Source: Beta vulgaris subsp. vulgaris
Taxonomy: Eukaryota; Streptophyta; Magnoliopsida; Caryophyllales; Amaranthaceae
NCBI RefSeq assembly: GCF_026745355.1
Contig: NC_079209.1
Location: 46,174,971 to 46,238,970 of the forward strand
Length of the DNA stretch: 64,000 nucleotides
Direction of reading: 5' to 3'
The notes beneath the pieces were generated by a model, which made no database searches, had not been told where the DNA came from, and was given only the letters and a program-made list of their open reading frames with translations. The position numbers were made by a program, and so were the translations under genes. Of this stretch, positions 22,160 to 35,500 are shown piece after piece (positions within the stretch are counted from its first letter, which is position 1; each line of letters opens with the position of its first letter).

Positions 22160-22922
22160 TGATATTATGGTTTTGTATAGAGTTTTCTCCCCTATTTATG
22201 TGCTAAAAGTTGTGGTTATGGTGCTCTTAGGAGCCATTTGGTACTAACTCTCTCCATCTAGTTGTGGTTTGCTATTTTGTATTGAATTGTAGGTTTTGGA
22301 AGCTATTACCTACTTTACATGATTGCACATTGGATTAGAGAGGTTAGATGCCGAGTTTCTAGCTCCCGAGGATGATTTCCGAGACTTTGAGCAAAGAAGA
22401 ACAAGAAACGAGATAAAACTGATCGGCCCGATAGCATCGGGCGGCCCAGCCCGATCGGGCGAAGAAGCGCGTTCAATGTTTCTGTTGCGGCCCGATCGGG
22501 CGTCAGACGCCCAGTCGTATTTCGGTGTTTCGCCCGACGTCGGGCGCCCTGCCAGCTACTTTTGCCTCCCATGTCATTAGACAGCCCGACGGCATCGGGC
22601 GGGTCAGCCTATCTCATCGGGCATCTGATGGTTTTTGGGAATTTCCTTTGCTTTGGAGCCCGATGTCATCGGGCGACTTTGGCCTGATCGGGCGACTGAC
22701 GAGACGCGGTTTTTTAATGATTACGGGCCCTTCTTTCGAGATTTTCTTCTATTGTTTTAGGGCTTGTATAAATAGAAAAATCAGAATTATTAGCTCCTAT
22801 CTAGTTTTTATTATTAGTTTTCTCTAGAGAGTGTTTCAAGAACCTTAATTTAGTGCTTTGTGATTTCAATTCAAGATCAAACCTTTTGCTTATTCATAGT
22901 TCAATATAATTCGGTATTATCA
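22160..22922 (+). mobile_element. LTR-like repeat rich in GCCCGATCGGGC, copy B
   Basis: Plus-strand copy of the repeat seen inverted at 1-828. It starts TGATATTATGG and ends CGGTATTATCA, so it has TG...CA ends. A TATA box GTATAAATAG (22767-22776) lies in the second half, as in an LTR promoter. The core (22420-22710) is dense in GCCCGATCGGGC and GCCCGACG-type palindromes. No primer site follows and the flanks (TTGTT, TCTTG) do not form a target duplication, so it may be a rearranged solo LTR. It sits exactly at the truncated end of the Tat element. Confidence 0.6.
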
Positions 22923-23590
22923 TCTTGTAACTTTTGGGCTATAGATTAATAAAGCTGTAAAAATGAAAAAGCCAAAAATTAAAAAAAATTATATATTTTT
23001 TACTTTAAACGGGTGACGAAATGGGTGGTAAACGGATGATGGGTCGGGTGATGGATGAAAAAATATCACCCGAACCCGACCCGCATCCATCACCCGATTA
23101 TCCGTCACCCGACTATCATCCGTTTAAACCGGGTTTTTCACCCACTTAATAAACCGGGTGGAGCGGATGGTCGGGTGATCCACTGGATATTGCCATCTCT
23201 AGGTGGGGCTGCTGGTGGGGGAGGGGGAGGGTGGGGGCTACTGGTGGGTGGTTGTGGGTCTATGGCAATGGCGATTGTGGTGGCAGGAAGTGGATGGTGG
23301 TGGAGTGAGGTGAGTGGTGGTAGGGGTGGTGGTTTAGGGAAAAATAAAAAAAGATTATAAATGTAATTTCAATTTTTTTTTGAAGCTATCTTAAGTACTT
23401 TTGGAGCGATGAATAGAAATTCAAATTGCGAAAATATAATATTTTACTATTATCTATAAAAATTTGAGCCATTTTTCCGAACCAACAACTAGTTTCATAA
23501 ACCCTTTACCCTTGCTGCATCTACATTTTACACTGAGCTGCTTCTTGCAAGTGCTAGATTCAGAGCGAGCGAGCGAGCAAGATAGAGAAA
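22923..23590 (+). promoter_or_regulatory. Upstream region of EER5, with a decayed GC-rich repeat
   Basis: This 670-bp gap should hold the EER5 promoter and 5' leader. At 23010-23200 there is an inverted arrangement of ACGGATGATGGGTCGGGTGATGG and CACCCGACTATCATCCGTTTA, a transposon-like hairpin, followed by a GGTGG-rich stretch to 23330. Just before the ATG is GAGCGAGCGAGCGAGC (23564-23579). I cannot name a TATA box with confidence. Confidence 0.45.
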
Positions 23591-26500
23591 ATGGCGTACA
23601 TAAGCATGGGGGAAGCTCACAGAAGAATTATGGATTACCTGAATACCTTCTCCGACGCCATTGCTACACAAGACGGAGCTTTACTTCGCCGCCTACTTTC
23701 TCTCTCTTCCAACAATCCCAAACTCCTCTCTGTTGCCGACGCCCTTAATGTTTTCCAGGTCTCTCTCTTAATTCTAGGGTTTATGCCAACATCGAAATAT
23801 TATCATTTCTGAACTCAATTTGAGAATTTTCTCTATTAATTCTTACAGGATGTTAGTAGATTGATCAGACAATCAAGTGAAACTTTGTCTCCTTTACTTC
23901 GATCTTTACAATGTTATAAGCTGGATCAATTGGTTGATGCTTATAATTCCTATGAGAAATTTGCCAAGTACTATTTCTATTCTGTTATTTTAATTTTGTC
24001 AAATTTAGTTCAAGATTGAATTTTTACTCTTCTTTGAAATTTTATTTTGGGGGTTATAATTTTGGAATTGGTGATTGTTTAGTGCCTTCATACAGGAATT
24101 TCGGAATTGGGAATCGGCATGGGCGTTGGAAGCTCTGTATGTTGTTGCTTATGAGATTAGGATTATTGCTGAGAGGGTAAAGTGGCATATACTTAACTGT
24201 AGATGTTAGTGTGTATTGTGGTGGGATTTGTTATTGGTTGTGACATATCTTTGAATTGTTTCATGCGTTCTGATTGTAGGCTGACCGAGAGTTGGCATCA
24301 AATGGCAAAACTCCTGACAAATTGAAGGCAGCTGGTTCGTTTCTTATGAAAGTGTTTGGGGTCCTTGCTGTATGTCTCTCTAGTTTCCTTTATCGACATT
24401 TTGCTTTTGCTTTGTTTCAATGTAAATGACGCTGATTTTCTGAATTTTAGGGTTTTTTAAAAAAAATTATGACTACACGCTTACCTATATATCTTGATTG
24501 GTGAAATGGATTTGTTTGGTAATTACGATAATGTAGTTTGAATATCTCTAAGCTGTGTTTTAAATGATATAGGCACAATACAATGGTAAGGGTCCTTCAA
24601 TAATAGCAAAAAGTTTGGGGTAAACGTTTGTGGTCATACTAAAAATCCAACTTACATTACATATTATAAGTAAATTGTAATTTTTTCTTAGAAGTTTGTA
24701 ATGATGATGCATCATAATACAATATACCAGTATATTTTATTTCGAGGGAATATACTATGTCATATTTTTAGATCAATGAGAAATTAGAAATAAAGAATTC
24801 TTGATTCCTTTTATTTAATTGTGTCAAATGTTACTGACGCAATTCGAGGTTTTTATGCGTGATAATGCTAGCATGTTGAGCACTTCTTGATTATACCTCA
24901 GTCAATCACCTCTCTTAGAGACATAAAGAAAATTATCCCTTGCACTGACGTATGCCTCTTAGATTGATTGATGAAGTATACTGGAAAGAAAATCATGTCC
25001 AGAATCTTGAATTGGAGACCATGACTAATTGAAAGGAATATATGATGGTAACAGCCTTTAGGCAGAGCTAGGGGTGTGATAATGAGCTGATAGCTCAAGC
25101 TTTGGGGTAGCTTGGTTCAGCTCATAACACATCCGTTCCACCTCGTTGAGCTTTACTTTTTTGAACTTGAAAATTTCAAGTTCAACTTAGTTTAATACTA
25201 TAGTCATGGCGAAATGCTGCAAAAATAAATACTAAGTTAGGTCCTAGCTTTTCTGTCTAAGATTTTTTGCCAACTTTTTGAGATCTCCAATTCCCCCATA
25301 AGTCATAAGTGTAAAGTTTTCACTATTGATTGTAAGTCAAAGAGTTATAATTTGTAAAGATACAATGTTAGAGATGAGCTTGTTCGTGAGTCTCTTAGAT
25401 CGAGCTTATGTAGCAGATATGCAGAATCAACTCATCAACCAAGGCCTTGGATAAGGTTTTATTTACTATAAGCGGGATAAAGTGGGCAATACATATTAAT
25501 TTTATTATGAGGTCCTGAAGTGTGCGTGGTATGTATCTCAAGAGAGGGCATATTTGAGTAGGTTAGTTTTAGAGAGAGAAAGAAGTGAGATGAAATGATA
25601 AATGTATAAAACAAAGGAATGCGAAATTGAGGATCACTCAGAAAAGATATTTCTTCATTGTAATAGTGGGAGTAAGTTTGTCCACTCGAATAGCCTTACA
25701 TTTTGTTACCCAGAAAGTTAATATGATACAACATTATCTCACTTAATCTTCATTTATTTTCTCTGGTTCTCTCTGTCATTTCCATATGCAGTGCTGGCTG
25801 CGCAAACCATAACAGCTTAGTATGGTTCTCTCTGTCATTTCCATATGCAGTGCTGGCTGCGCAAACCATAACAGCGTAGAAGCTCATTAGATTGTCAAGT
25901 TGTTTTCTAGTAGCTCATGAGTCAACTAGGCTCATACCCCTGTGTATATACCTGATTCGTGAGCTTTCCAGTAACTCAATCTTTGTCAGTGAATACTTTA
26001 GAGTAGACGAAAACTAGAAATGAAAGATAACTGGCGGATGGTATACCCAGAATGTGGCAAGTAGCATTAAGGTCTCAAGAATCTTACAGCAGTTATAGTT
26101 TCATGGTTCTCAGTTCCCACTTGCATTATAGTATGTCTAGAATCAAGATGATATAGTGGAAATGTGGAAGTGGAGAGAGTGGTAGTTGGGGAGAGAACGG
26201 GGGGATTCGATCTAGATATTTCTGGAAATTAATGATGAAGGGTTTTGTTTGTCTAGTTCAATCTGGAAAAAAAATATATCTGTTTGTAAAGAATTCTGTT
26301 ACACAGAAAACAAACGTGATATATAGAGATGATGGAGGATCTATGACTTGCCAGAATTGAAGTACTGAGGTTATACTTGTGACCTCCTTACAGTTTGGAG
26401 TTGCAATACGTTCCATGAACAACCATAGCACTGTAGCAGTCACATGCTATATGCAATTATGCATACTATTCTGTATCAACATCATATATGGACAAATAAA

Positions 26501-29500
26501 TGGATTTTCTTTTTTGTCCAAAGGGCAAATATGGCCTTTTATCTGGACTGCTGGTAATGCCTTTTCTTACTTTGTTTTTATTTTAAACATGTTCTGCTTC
26601 CATTCCCGGGTACGAAATATAGGTTGGATATGTCACTTTGCACTCGGATATGACTAGATCTGGGAGGAGGGCAACTATTGAAGAGTGAGAAGACTGGTTA
26701 CCATATCCGGAATCCTAGATCTGATAATTGAACGAGAAATATACGATTATATCTCTTGGGGTATTGGGGCTTTTACTCGGGATGTTGAGTCGTTGGCAAT
26801 AGTCGGAATTTCATTATCATAATTCATCTTCCTGGACACTTGTTCGGCAGTGGTAGAGGAGAGAGAGGTGAAAGGTGCTAGGAAACGGAAAGTCGAAATC
26901 TCTGGCTTTCTTTTTATTTTTACTTCCAATATCTTTTTTATATCAAAATCTAATAATTTAATGTGGGATGGGAAGGGGAGTGTAAAGAATCCACGTGAAC
27001 CAAGTAAAGCACTACAAGTGTACAACTCTAGAATACCCCTTTTTCTCCCTCTCTCTCAGTGTATCACACAAGTGTACAATAAACCAAGTTTTTATTTATT
27101 GCTTTGTTTATTATTATTATTTTGAAGTTTTTTTTATCTACTAATAGTAGAATTTTTGAACTTAAAACTATAAATAATACTCAACCTGTTTTCAAATAGA
27201 TGCTCCATTTTGACTTACAAACTTAGCATTTAGCAAGCATAACTTTGACTATTAATATATCTAATTATTTATTACTAAAAAATTATGAAAAGTTGATATC
27301 TTGAAAATATACATCGAGAAAATTTAACTACGTCTAGTTTGCTAAAATTGAGTTTTATACATATGAGAAAACTATGGTCAAAGTAGAGTCCATAAATAGT
27401 GCAAAAGTCAAGAGCATCTATTAGAAAAACAGAGTGAGTGTTTTTAATACTTAATGTGTTATCCTCGTACCCATGTCCAAATTTAGGACGGTGTCCCCGA
27501 ATCCAAAAGCTTCAAAACTAGTGTGTCAGACACTCAAATCTGCACCCGTATTTGATACTTTTACCCCTGTTCATGTAACATAGTCTACATAGATGTTGGC
27601 ATCCTGATGGTATAAATTTTAAATGAGACAAATATTACATTCCTGGTCAAAATATAGATGTACAACTTGTTACCCCTGCTCTCACTTCTTTCAATGATGA
27701 TTTATCGTAAGATGTGGGTTAATTTTGCAAGTTATACTCTTGGTACATGTAAATTGTAATGGCTTTTTGGTCTTGGTTTCTTACAAATGCATTCTGTCTT
27801 TTGCTCATATACAATCATGTATATGCATAATCCCAGTGTCTCTTTGAGTTATTATGCTTAAATGCATATAAGAGAGCTCTTGCGAGTGCTATGCTTAGAC
27901 ACATTTATTTTGATGGAATGTTAATACAAGTTGTCTTGTTTGGCAGGGAAAAGGGCCAAAACGTGTTGGAGCCTTGCATGTGACCTGCCAGTTGTTCAAA
28001 GTCTATTTTAAGGTGCACATCGGTTGTTGCTTTGCTGTTCTTTGTTTCGATGTTTTCTTTCTCCTTAAGTCACATCTCTTTTTGTCCATCTTATGTTTGT
28101 AGATTATAAGCTGAAATCATAGTTGCATCATCCCTTCATAGATGTCCCACTATGTGACAATGTCCTTAATTCAGACTTATAATTACATATTAAAGCAATT
28201 TATCTACTGTTTTGAAAATAAAATGGTTGTTAACTTGCTAACAGCTTGGGACAGTCCATCTCTGTCGTAGTGTAATACGAAGCATTGAGACTGCTCGCAT
28301 ATTTGATTTTGAGGAGTTTCCGACCAGAGATAAGGTACTTTTGATTGCTTTTCCCAAATGTTATGGTTTCTTGTGAATAAATATTCAAATATATGTATTC
28401 TTATGTTTAGGAGATGTTGGACTCCTATGTTATGGCAGGTGACTTACATGTATTATACGGGCAGACTTGAAGTTTTCAATGAAAATTTTCCAGCTGTAAG
28501 TTGTTTTCGGTTTTTGTATATGATATTTTAACTTGTAATTATCTTACATTCCAAAGTTTAGACTGATATATGATCGAGGATCTGTAATAATTGATAGTAT
28601 GTGAGAAAGTACGCAGTATAACAATATGCCCTAAGTGTCAATGTTGTAGGCTCTTTGGAGTTTAGCTCGAAACAAATTCACTGCTCGTATACCTCAAATT
28701 GTACAAGATTACATTACCTTTTCTTGTTCAGAGTTCAGACTGTAAAATCGGTAATCAATGACCTTTTACTTTTCAGACTAGCAACCCAAACTCTTATGCT
28801 GAGATGGGCATTTGCAGCTCTTAAATGCTCATATGATATTGGAACTCATTCTATTGGAGTAAAGCTCACACCAAATGCATTATGCAAGTTAAATTTGTAC
28901 GTTTCCATTCAATTATGTATCCCTTATCTGAGGCATAGATGATCATTTTTCTGATGCAAGCCAATCTCTAGCCAATCTCTCTCCAAGAGATTTTGTCACC
29001 TGCAAAACGTGTCTATGGTTGCTGCACTGTTTCACAAGCGAGATACTTTTGTTTTTGTTTAAAATCTAGAATACTTGATACCTGTGATTCCTATGTTCTT
29101 CATATATCAATCCAAAATAAAGGAAAAGGGTCTTTTGGCTACCTCAGTATGATCCATTGAAGAGGCAAATTAGTAGAGTTTGGCTCCATCGGGCATGTGG
29201 ACTGAAGGTTATTCCGGTTCTTCTACTTTACAAGACAGCAAAATCCTAGGAGGACCAGTTTCTCATGTGCTTGCACTTAACAGTACTAGAAATCATCCAA
29301 CAACCATGCAACCATATTCAGTAGCTGTTATCCACACTACATATATGTTTTTTACCCTTGAATATGGCTATGACTTTTACAAGGCAACAAAAACCTAGGA
29401 GGACCAGTTTCTCATGTGCTTACACTTAACAGTACCATAAATCATCCAACAATCATGCAGCCATATTCAATTGCTGTAACCGACACTATATATATGTCTT

Positions 29501-32500
29501 TTACCCTCGAATATGACATGAACTGTACCAATTGAAATATTCTGCTTAAATATCAACGATGACTGATTTATTTTGTGCATCCATGCCCACGAGCCTCCTA
29601 TCAAGTTTACTTATGCAAGAAGGCAGAAAAAATGGTATGAAGGTCATTGCTAGTGAAGTTGGCTAGAATATGCTCTGAGGCTCTGACATGAGGCAGGGAA
29701 CAATCAAGGAATTATCAGAAGCAGTGTAGAGTGAAAGCCAACAGTAGAGAGAGTAAATGAAATGGCAGTAAATAAATAAAGGAGCGTGTGGAATTGTTAG
29801 TCCTTCAGAAATTGAGAGAACTGTATTATTGTAAGGTAGAATCCAGCCTCTTGAAAGCTCTAGAAATTGTGCTTATTACAAGTTACCATTATAACCATCC
29901 TTAAATATGCTCTTCTATTGCGTAATCCCTTCTTATTATTCTTCTTATAATCATGTGCTCTTGATTGAATCATTGTTATTACTATGTGTTGAGGCTCCTT
30001 GCTTGGAAACCCTTCATCTAGTCAATAACAACTTGGTATTAAAACTTATATTTCTTCTGAAGCTATGGCTAGTGGTACGGTGTCATCACGAGTAAAAGTG
30101 GTGGGAGTGGAACTCGTCGAAATTCGGAAAACCTTGAGTAAAATTGCAGGAGTGCTAAGATGTGGAAACTGCCTTCAGGACAAGCTCGGTAGGATCACGG
30201 AGCAGTTGGCCAAAATAGCGGCACAACAAGCAAGGAAGGCTGTGGTGGGAACCATTTTTAAAACTCAAGTTTTCTAGTGGTTTTCGACAAGGTGGTTCCA
30301 ATGAAGGAGACAAAAATTGGAGACTTAAAAGGCCGGATATGCCCACCTTTGAGGGGTTCGACCCCGATGGGTGGATCTTGAGGGTGGAAAGGTACGCTAA
30401 GTTTTACCAGTTAATAGAGGAGGAAAAGACAGAGGTTGCAGTGCTGGCGCTAGAGGGAGAATCCCTATTATAATACCAGTAGGAAAATTGGAGGAAATTT
30501 ATTTGAACATGGGAGGGGATGAAGTCCCTTCTTTAGCAGTTGAAATCAACTCAAACCCGCACCCTTTGTGTGCAATGGCTGGTTGTGGAGCAAGAGGTTT
30601 TGATGTTGAAGTTTCGATGGAGATTCATCGAATTTCTTACCCCTTAGGTGTAAAGAAAGATATTATTATGGACCGATTCATGATTGGCCTCAAGGCCTAA
30701 ATACTTGCTGAAGTGAGGTTATTAGGGCAAAGGAATTTGGAATAGGCCATGGACTTTGGTATTAAGGTCGAAGAAGAATTGAAACACACCCAACCTACAT
30801 GTGTAGGTAGTGAGCCTATGAATCAAAAAGCTGAGTCTCACCTTACCCAATACTCTCCTAAAACCCATATCCTCTTTACCACATTCCTCCAGATATTCCA
30901 TCCTCTCTTTATTTACTCCCTCGGACCAAATGCTTCGTCTTCCATTTGTTCGTCCATCAACGACAAGTTGATTTAAGGGAAAGGCTCGTCGGTTAACTGA
31001 AAATGAGATACAATAATGCATCAACAAAGGGAGAATGTGTTTTGTTATCGATGTGACGAGAAATGGCATGCTGAGGATGGTAAAAGCGTGAACTCATCAT
31101 GCTTCTCCCGGAAAACAGCGAGGCAGTTGTTGGAGATAAGACCATCTTCGACGACCTCACCCACCACCCGAAGTAAACCCGATTGAGATATCTCTCAATT
31201 CAATGACAGGCTTGACTAATCTTAAAACTATAGAAACGTTCGGTCAAGTTGCAGGTCATGAGGTGGTAGTTATGATAGGTCCGGGAGCCACACACGATTT
31301 TTTTTCTTATGGCCGTGAAAAGAAGTGGGTCTTTACCCTATGAAATCATGAGGTTTTAACCTCTGGTACTTTGACGGTTGTTAAAGGTAGTGGTGAATGT
31401 CAGGGGATGGTGCTAGAACTTCAAGTTCTCATGACCGTGGAGGCATAGTTCGAAAATGCGGTTTTTGTCACGATCGCAGCAATGGTCACGGTGATGCGGG
31501 AACGGGGATGATGCGGTTGTCGTACCATCAAATATCGGCTCAGACCATGAGATATCTCTGAACCAGCCTAAAATGCGGATTTTTTAGTATCGGTTTGGTA
31601 GATTTGAAAAAGTGTACGACACATGCGATATGTTACGATGCACTCTTGTTTTGACACCATGCGTGGAGGATATTTTGACCTTAAACTTTGATGTGATACT
31701 CGAGTTAGTTGGCTGGAGAAACTTTGTTCAGTAAACAAATTGGGAATTGCAGATTATGAAATTTCAATTAATTTTTTTTTGGGGGGGGGGGGTGGGGGTG
31801 GGGAACTGTGACACTCGGGGGAGACCCTCCATTGGAGAGTTCAACATTTTCATTAGAGGCCATGCCGAGAGTGATGAGAAAGGAAGGATGTGAAGATGTG
31901 GTCTGCTAATAGAAATGAAATACCTGGAAAAACAATCCCTAGCTCAATTTACCCCTTTCCCTGCAGTCATCAGTGACATTGTGGACTCCTATGAAATTAT
32001 ATTCAACATTCCAGCTGGTTTACCACTCTCTGGAGGGAGCACTACATAATCCCAAGGAGGGAAGCAACCCAGTTGGTGGGAAGCCATTGCTACCCGCAGG
32101 CTCAGAAAGACAAAATTGAAATCTGATTTGTGATTTGATGGCAGCAGGCATAATACGAACCTCCATCAGCCTGTTCTCTAGCCCTGTTTTCTTGGTCAAA
32201 ATAAAGGATGGCTCTTGGCTTATTGCGTCGAATGCCAGGCCCTTAACATGGAAACAGTTCTGAACAAATATCTATTTTGGTGATCGACTAGCTGCTTGAC
32301 GAGCTCCAGGAGGCAGCCATCTTCTCTAAACTCGACTTGCAATCGAGTTACCATCAGATCGGATGCGCAAAGAGGACATTCCCAAGACCGCCTTCTGCAC
32401 CCATGAAGAGCATTATGGATTCCTTGTTATGCCCTTCAAATGCTCCAGCAACATTCCAGTCCTTGATGAATGACATGTTTAGGCCTTATCTTCGGAAATT

Positions 32501-35500
32501 TGTACTTTTCAGCAGTTAAAACATTATAGCTTTGGTTGGAGTTCAGCAGCATCAAGTGCTTTTGAGCAGCTTGAAAGTGCGATGACCATGGCCCCAGTAC
32601 TGCATATGCTATACTGTTAGCAACCGTTTGTAGTGGAAGCCGATGCCTCAGATCTCAGGCTTGGGGGCAGTTCTGATACAGGAGTGAAGGCCCAAATCTT
32701 TCTTCAGCAAGGTAAGCCATTTCAAGCCCATCTACAAGAGGGGGCTTATGGCTATTGCGTTGGCTGTTCTCAAATGGAGGCATAATCTTCCGGGACAAAG
32801 CTTCATTATTTGCACCGATCAAAAAAGCCTTAATTACCTCATGGAGCAAGGAGAAGTTGTGCCTGAGTTTCAATGTTGTGTTCAGAGAATAATGGGGTTT
32901 GACTTCACCATTTAGGTCAAACCAGGAGCTTTAGAGAATAATGAAGCGCTTGTTACTTCTAGTGTGCTGATTTGGACACTATCAAGTAGAAAATTTGTGC
33001 TGACCCCTTCTTACTGTAGTTGACAGAGACATTGAAAATGGACAAACATGTGGGCCAATCCTTGTAGCAGGCAAGCTTCTCTACAAAGGCGGGGTAGTCA
33101 TTCCTTCCAATTTACGTCTGGTGTCTTATTGAAGATTTATCATGATTCATTGATGGGTAGCCACCTGGGAGATCTAAAGACCTATCTGCTAATTGCATCA
33201 GAATGGTTGTGGCCCAGGATGCGCAACACCATAGCTCTGTATGTTCAGGCTTGCAGCTTACCCTGTATGTCTGCAGCACAAATTCTCCTCTCTTGCAGCC
33301 CAGTGGGACTCTTGAAATCCTTCACAGTTCCGTCTCAAGTGTGGGAAGATATCTCGATGGACATCGGAAGATTACCCTGTCCACATGGGGTGGATTCCAT
33401 GCTTGTAGTTGTGGATCTCTTCATCAGATATGCACATTTTGTGGGCCTCAATCCCCCCTATACAGTCCCCACAGTAGCTAAAATTTTTATGAGGAGAGTC
33501 AGATTACATACATGGCATGCTTGCATCAATAGTCAGTGACAGGGATAAGGTGCTCATGAGTGTTTTTTGGCGTGAGGGCTTTCGTTTGCAAGGTACATAT
33601 GTTTGGAGTTGGAGGATTGCCTAATACCATCCCCAAACCGACTGCCAAACTGAATTTGTTAACCAGGCTCTAGGAATTTATGCTGCCGAATCAATGGGCA
33701 GTCTAAAAATTGGGCTGACTGGTTGCATTAGGGGACCACTCTTTTACTTGAACCACCCCCTTCAAGGCTCTATACAGGTGTAATCCCCCTCCATTGATAA
33801 GTTTTGGGCATGACCACACAAAGGTTGAATCAGTAAAGGCTACTGCTAATTCCAAAACGAGAGAAAGAATTTGCAGTTGAAATTCCGCCTTCCTGCTAAA
33901 ACCTCATGATACACTCTCTGCACACTTCCATGGGCCATATGATATCATTTAAAGGGTGCCTCAGTTTGCGTACAAGCTGGATCCCCCCCCCCCCCAAATG
34001 TCTGATACCTCAAAAAGGCTGTGAGCCATTCCAACAACATCTACTATTCCTGACCAAGTCAATGAAGATCTGGATTTTGTAGTTAAAGCAGAAGCTGTGT
34101 TGGATGTTCGACATGTAAGAGTCAGTGCAGGGGGAAACTTGGAAGTCCTGATTATGTGGGCAAGACTGGAGCCAAGTTATGCTACTTAGGAGGACTTTTC
34201 TAGCGTCCTGCATTGCTTCCCCAATTTCGAGCTTTAGAACAAGGTCCTTGTCCTCACGGGGGGTACTGTTGTGCACCCACTCCCACTTAAGCCTCCTATC
34301 AAATTTTCTAATGCAAGAAAGCAACAAAAGGGTAACAAGGTCATTGCTAGTGAAGCTGATTAGAATATGCTTTGAAATCAGGCATGGAATAATCAATGAA
34401 TCATCAGAAGCAGCAGTAGAGAGAGAAAATGAACTGGAGCATATGGAATTGTTAGTCATTCAGAAATTGAGAGAAATCTTATTATTGTAAGGGAGAGTCC
34501 CAGCCTCTCGAGAGCTGTAGAAATTTTGCTTATTACAAGTTATCAAGATAAACATCCTTAAATCTATTCTCCTTTTCTCTTGCTTAATCTCTTTGTGTTC
34601 TTTTTCTTGTAATCATATTTTCTTGATCGACTTACTGTTATTGCTGTGCTGAGGCTTCCTTGCTTGGAAATCCTTTACCTGCATCTGGTTCATAACAGTT
34701 TATTTGTCAATGAATATGAAATACTCTACAAAATAAAAATAAAAAATTCAAGTGTTACTCTGGCTTTAAAAACTCTTGGATGGAGGTATGAGTCAAAAGA
34801 TCAGATGCTGTGCATTGCTCTTGCACATGTGTGATAGATTGCCATGTTAGTATAGTTGATAAGTCCCACAATTAGCTGGGGAAGATCTAACGAAGTATTT
34901 GATAAGTTAACCTAGGACAAAATGTGTGATAGTTTGCCATTGCATTGCTTAGCTTTAGTCAAGTGGTCTTGTTCACATTTAAGACAAATGTTCTTATCTA
35001 AAAGCAGTTTCTTTTAAATGCAGGCCGATCAGAAATTGTCATATGCCCTTGCTCATTGCCATCCTGACCATGAAGCGAATATAAGGTCTAGTTTCCTTTC
35101 CCTTCTGCAATGTTTTTGTTGATGATATTTTGCGTTGTTCATATCATACATAAGTTCAAGCGATATCTTGCAAGCAGAAGACAGACATTACGTGATGTGA
35201 TAGAATTTTTTTTTTTTTGCACGTAAAGATCAAAGAAGTGTTGGTGAAATCTGCATTTTGGTACTTACGTTGTTGAAAAACTTTTTTTTTGTCGAGTAGT
35301 CTTTCTTTACGCAATTTTTTTGTCCACATAACCTTGGCAATGAGGCAGTAGGTTGTAACTTGTATTTATATTATTATGATATCTTGCCGGAAGAGCTCCT
35401 GCTATTTTATATTCCAGAATAGAGTAGAATTATTGAGAATTGAGTTCCCTGTTTCATAGAAAGAATCCTCCTAACTCTCTACTCCTATCAGCAGTCTGTA

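Larger units (their letters stand above)
29574..34697 (+). mobile_element. Decayed chromovirus (Ty3/gypsy) inside intron 7 of EER5
   Basis: A 5.1-kb element in the same orientation as the host gene. The LTRs are 29574-30030 and 34270-34697, clearly related but with many differences. Directly after the 5' LTR is TTGGTATTAAAAC (30034-30046), a decayed match to the usual tRNA-iMet site TGGTATCAGAGC. Between the LTRs gag, protease, RT, RNase H, integrase and chromodomain remnants are readable in order. TATTT stands before the 5' LTR (29569-29573) and again three bases after the 3' LTR (34701-34705), a possible target duplication. It is much older than the gag-only element at 1857-10175, judged by LTR divergence. 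Confidence 0.88.

Noticed and set aside
25072..25943. Complete hAT element in EER5 intron 4
   Set aside because: The AGGGGTGTGA and TCATACCCCT ends are similar, but no 8-bp flanking duplication matches, so it is only mentioned as possible.
28655..28942. Open frame in EER5 intron 7 with RWAFAALKCSYDIGTHSIG
   Set aside because: It sounds protein-like in part but lies inside an intron, does not continue, and matches nothing I can name.
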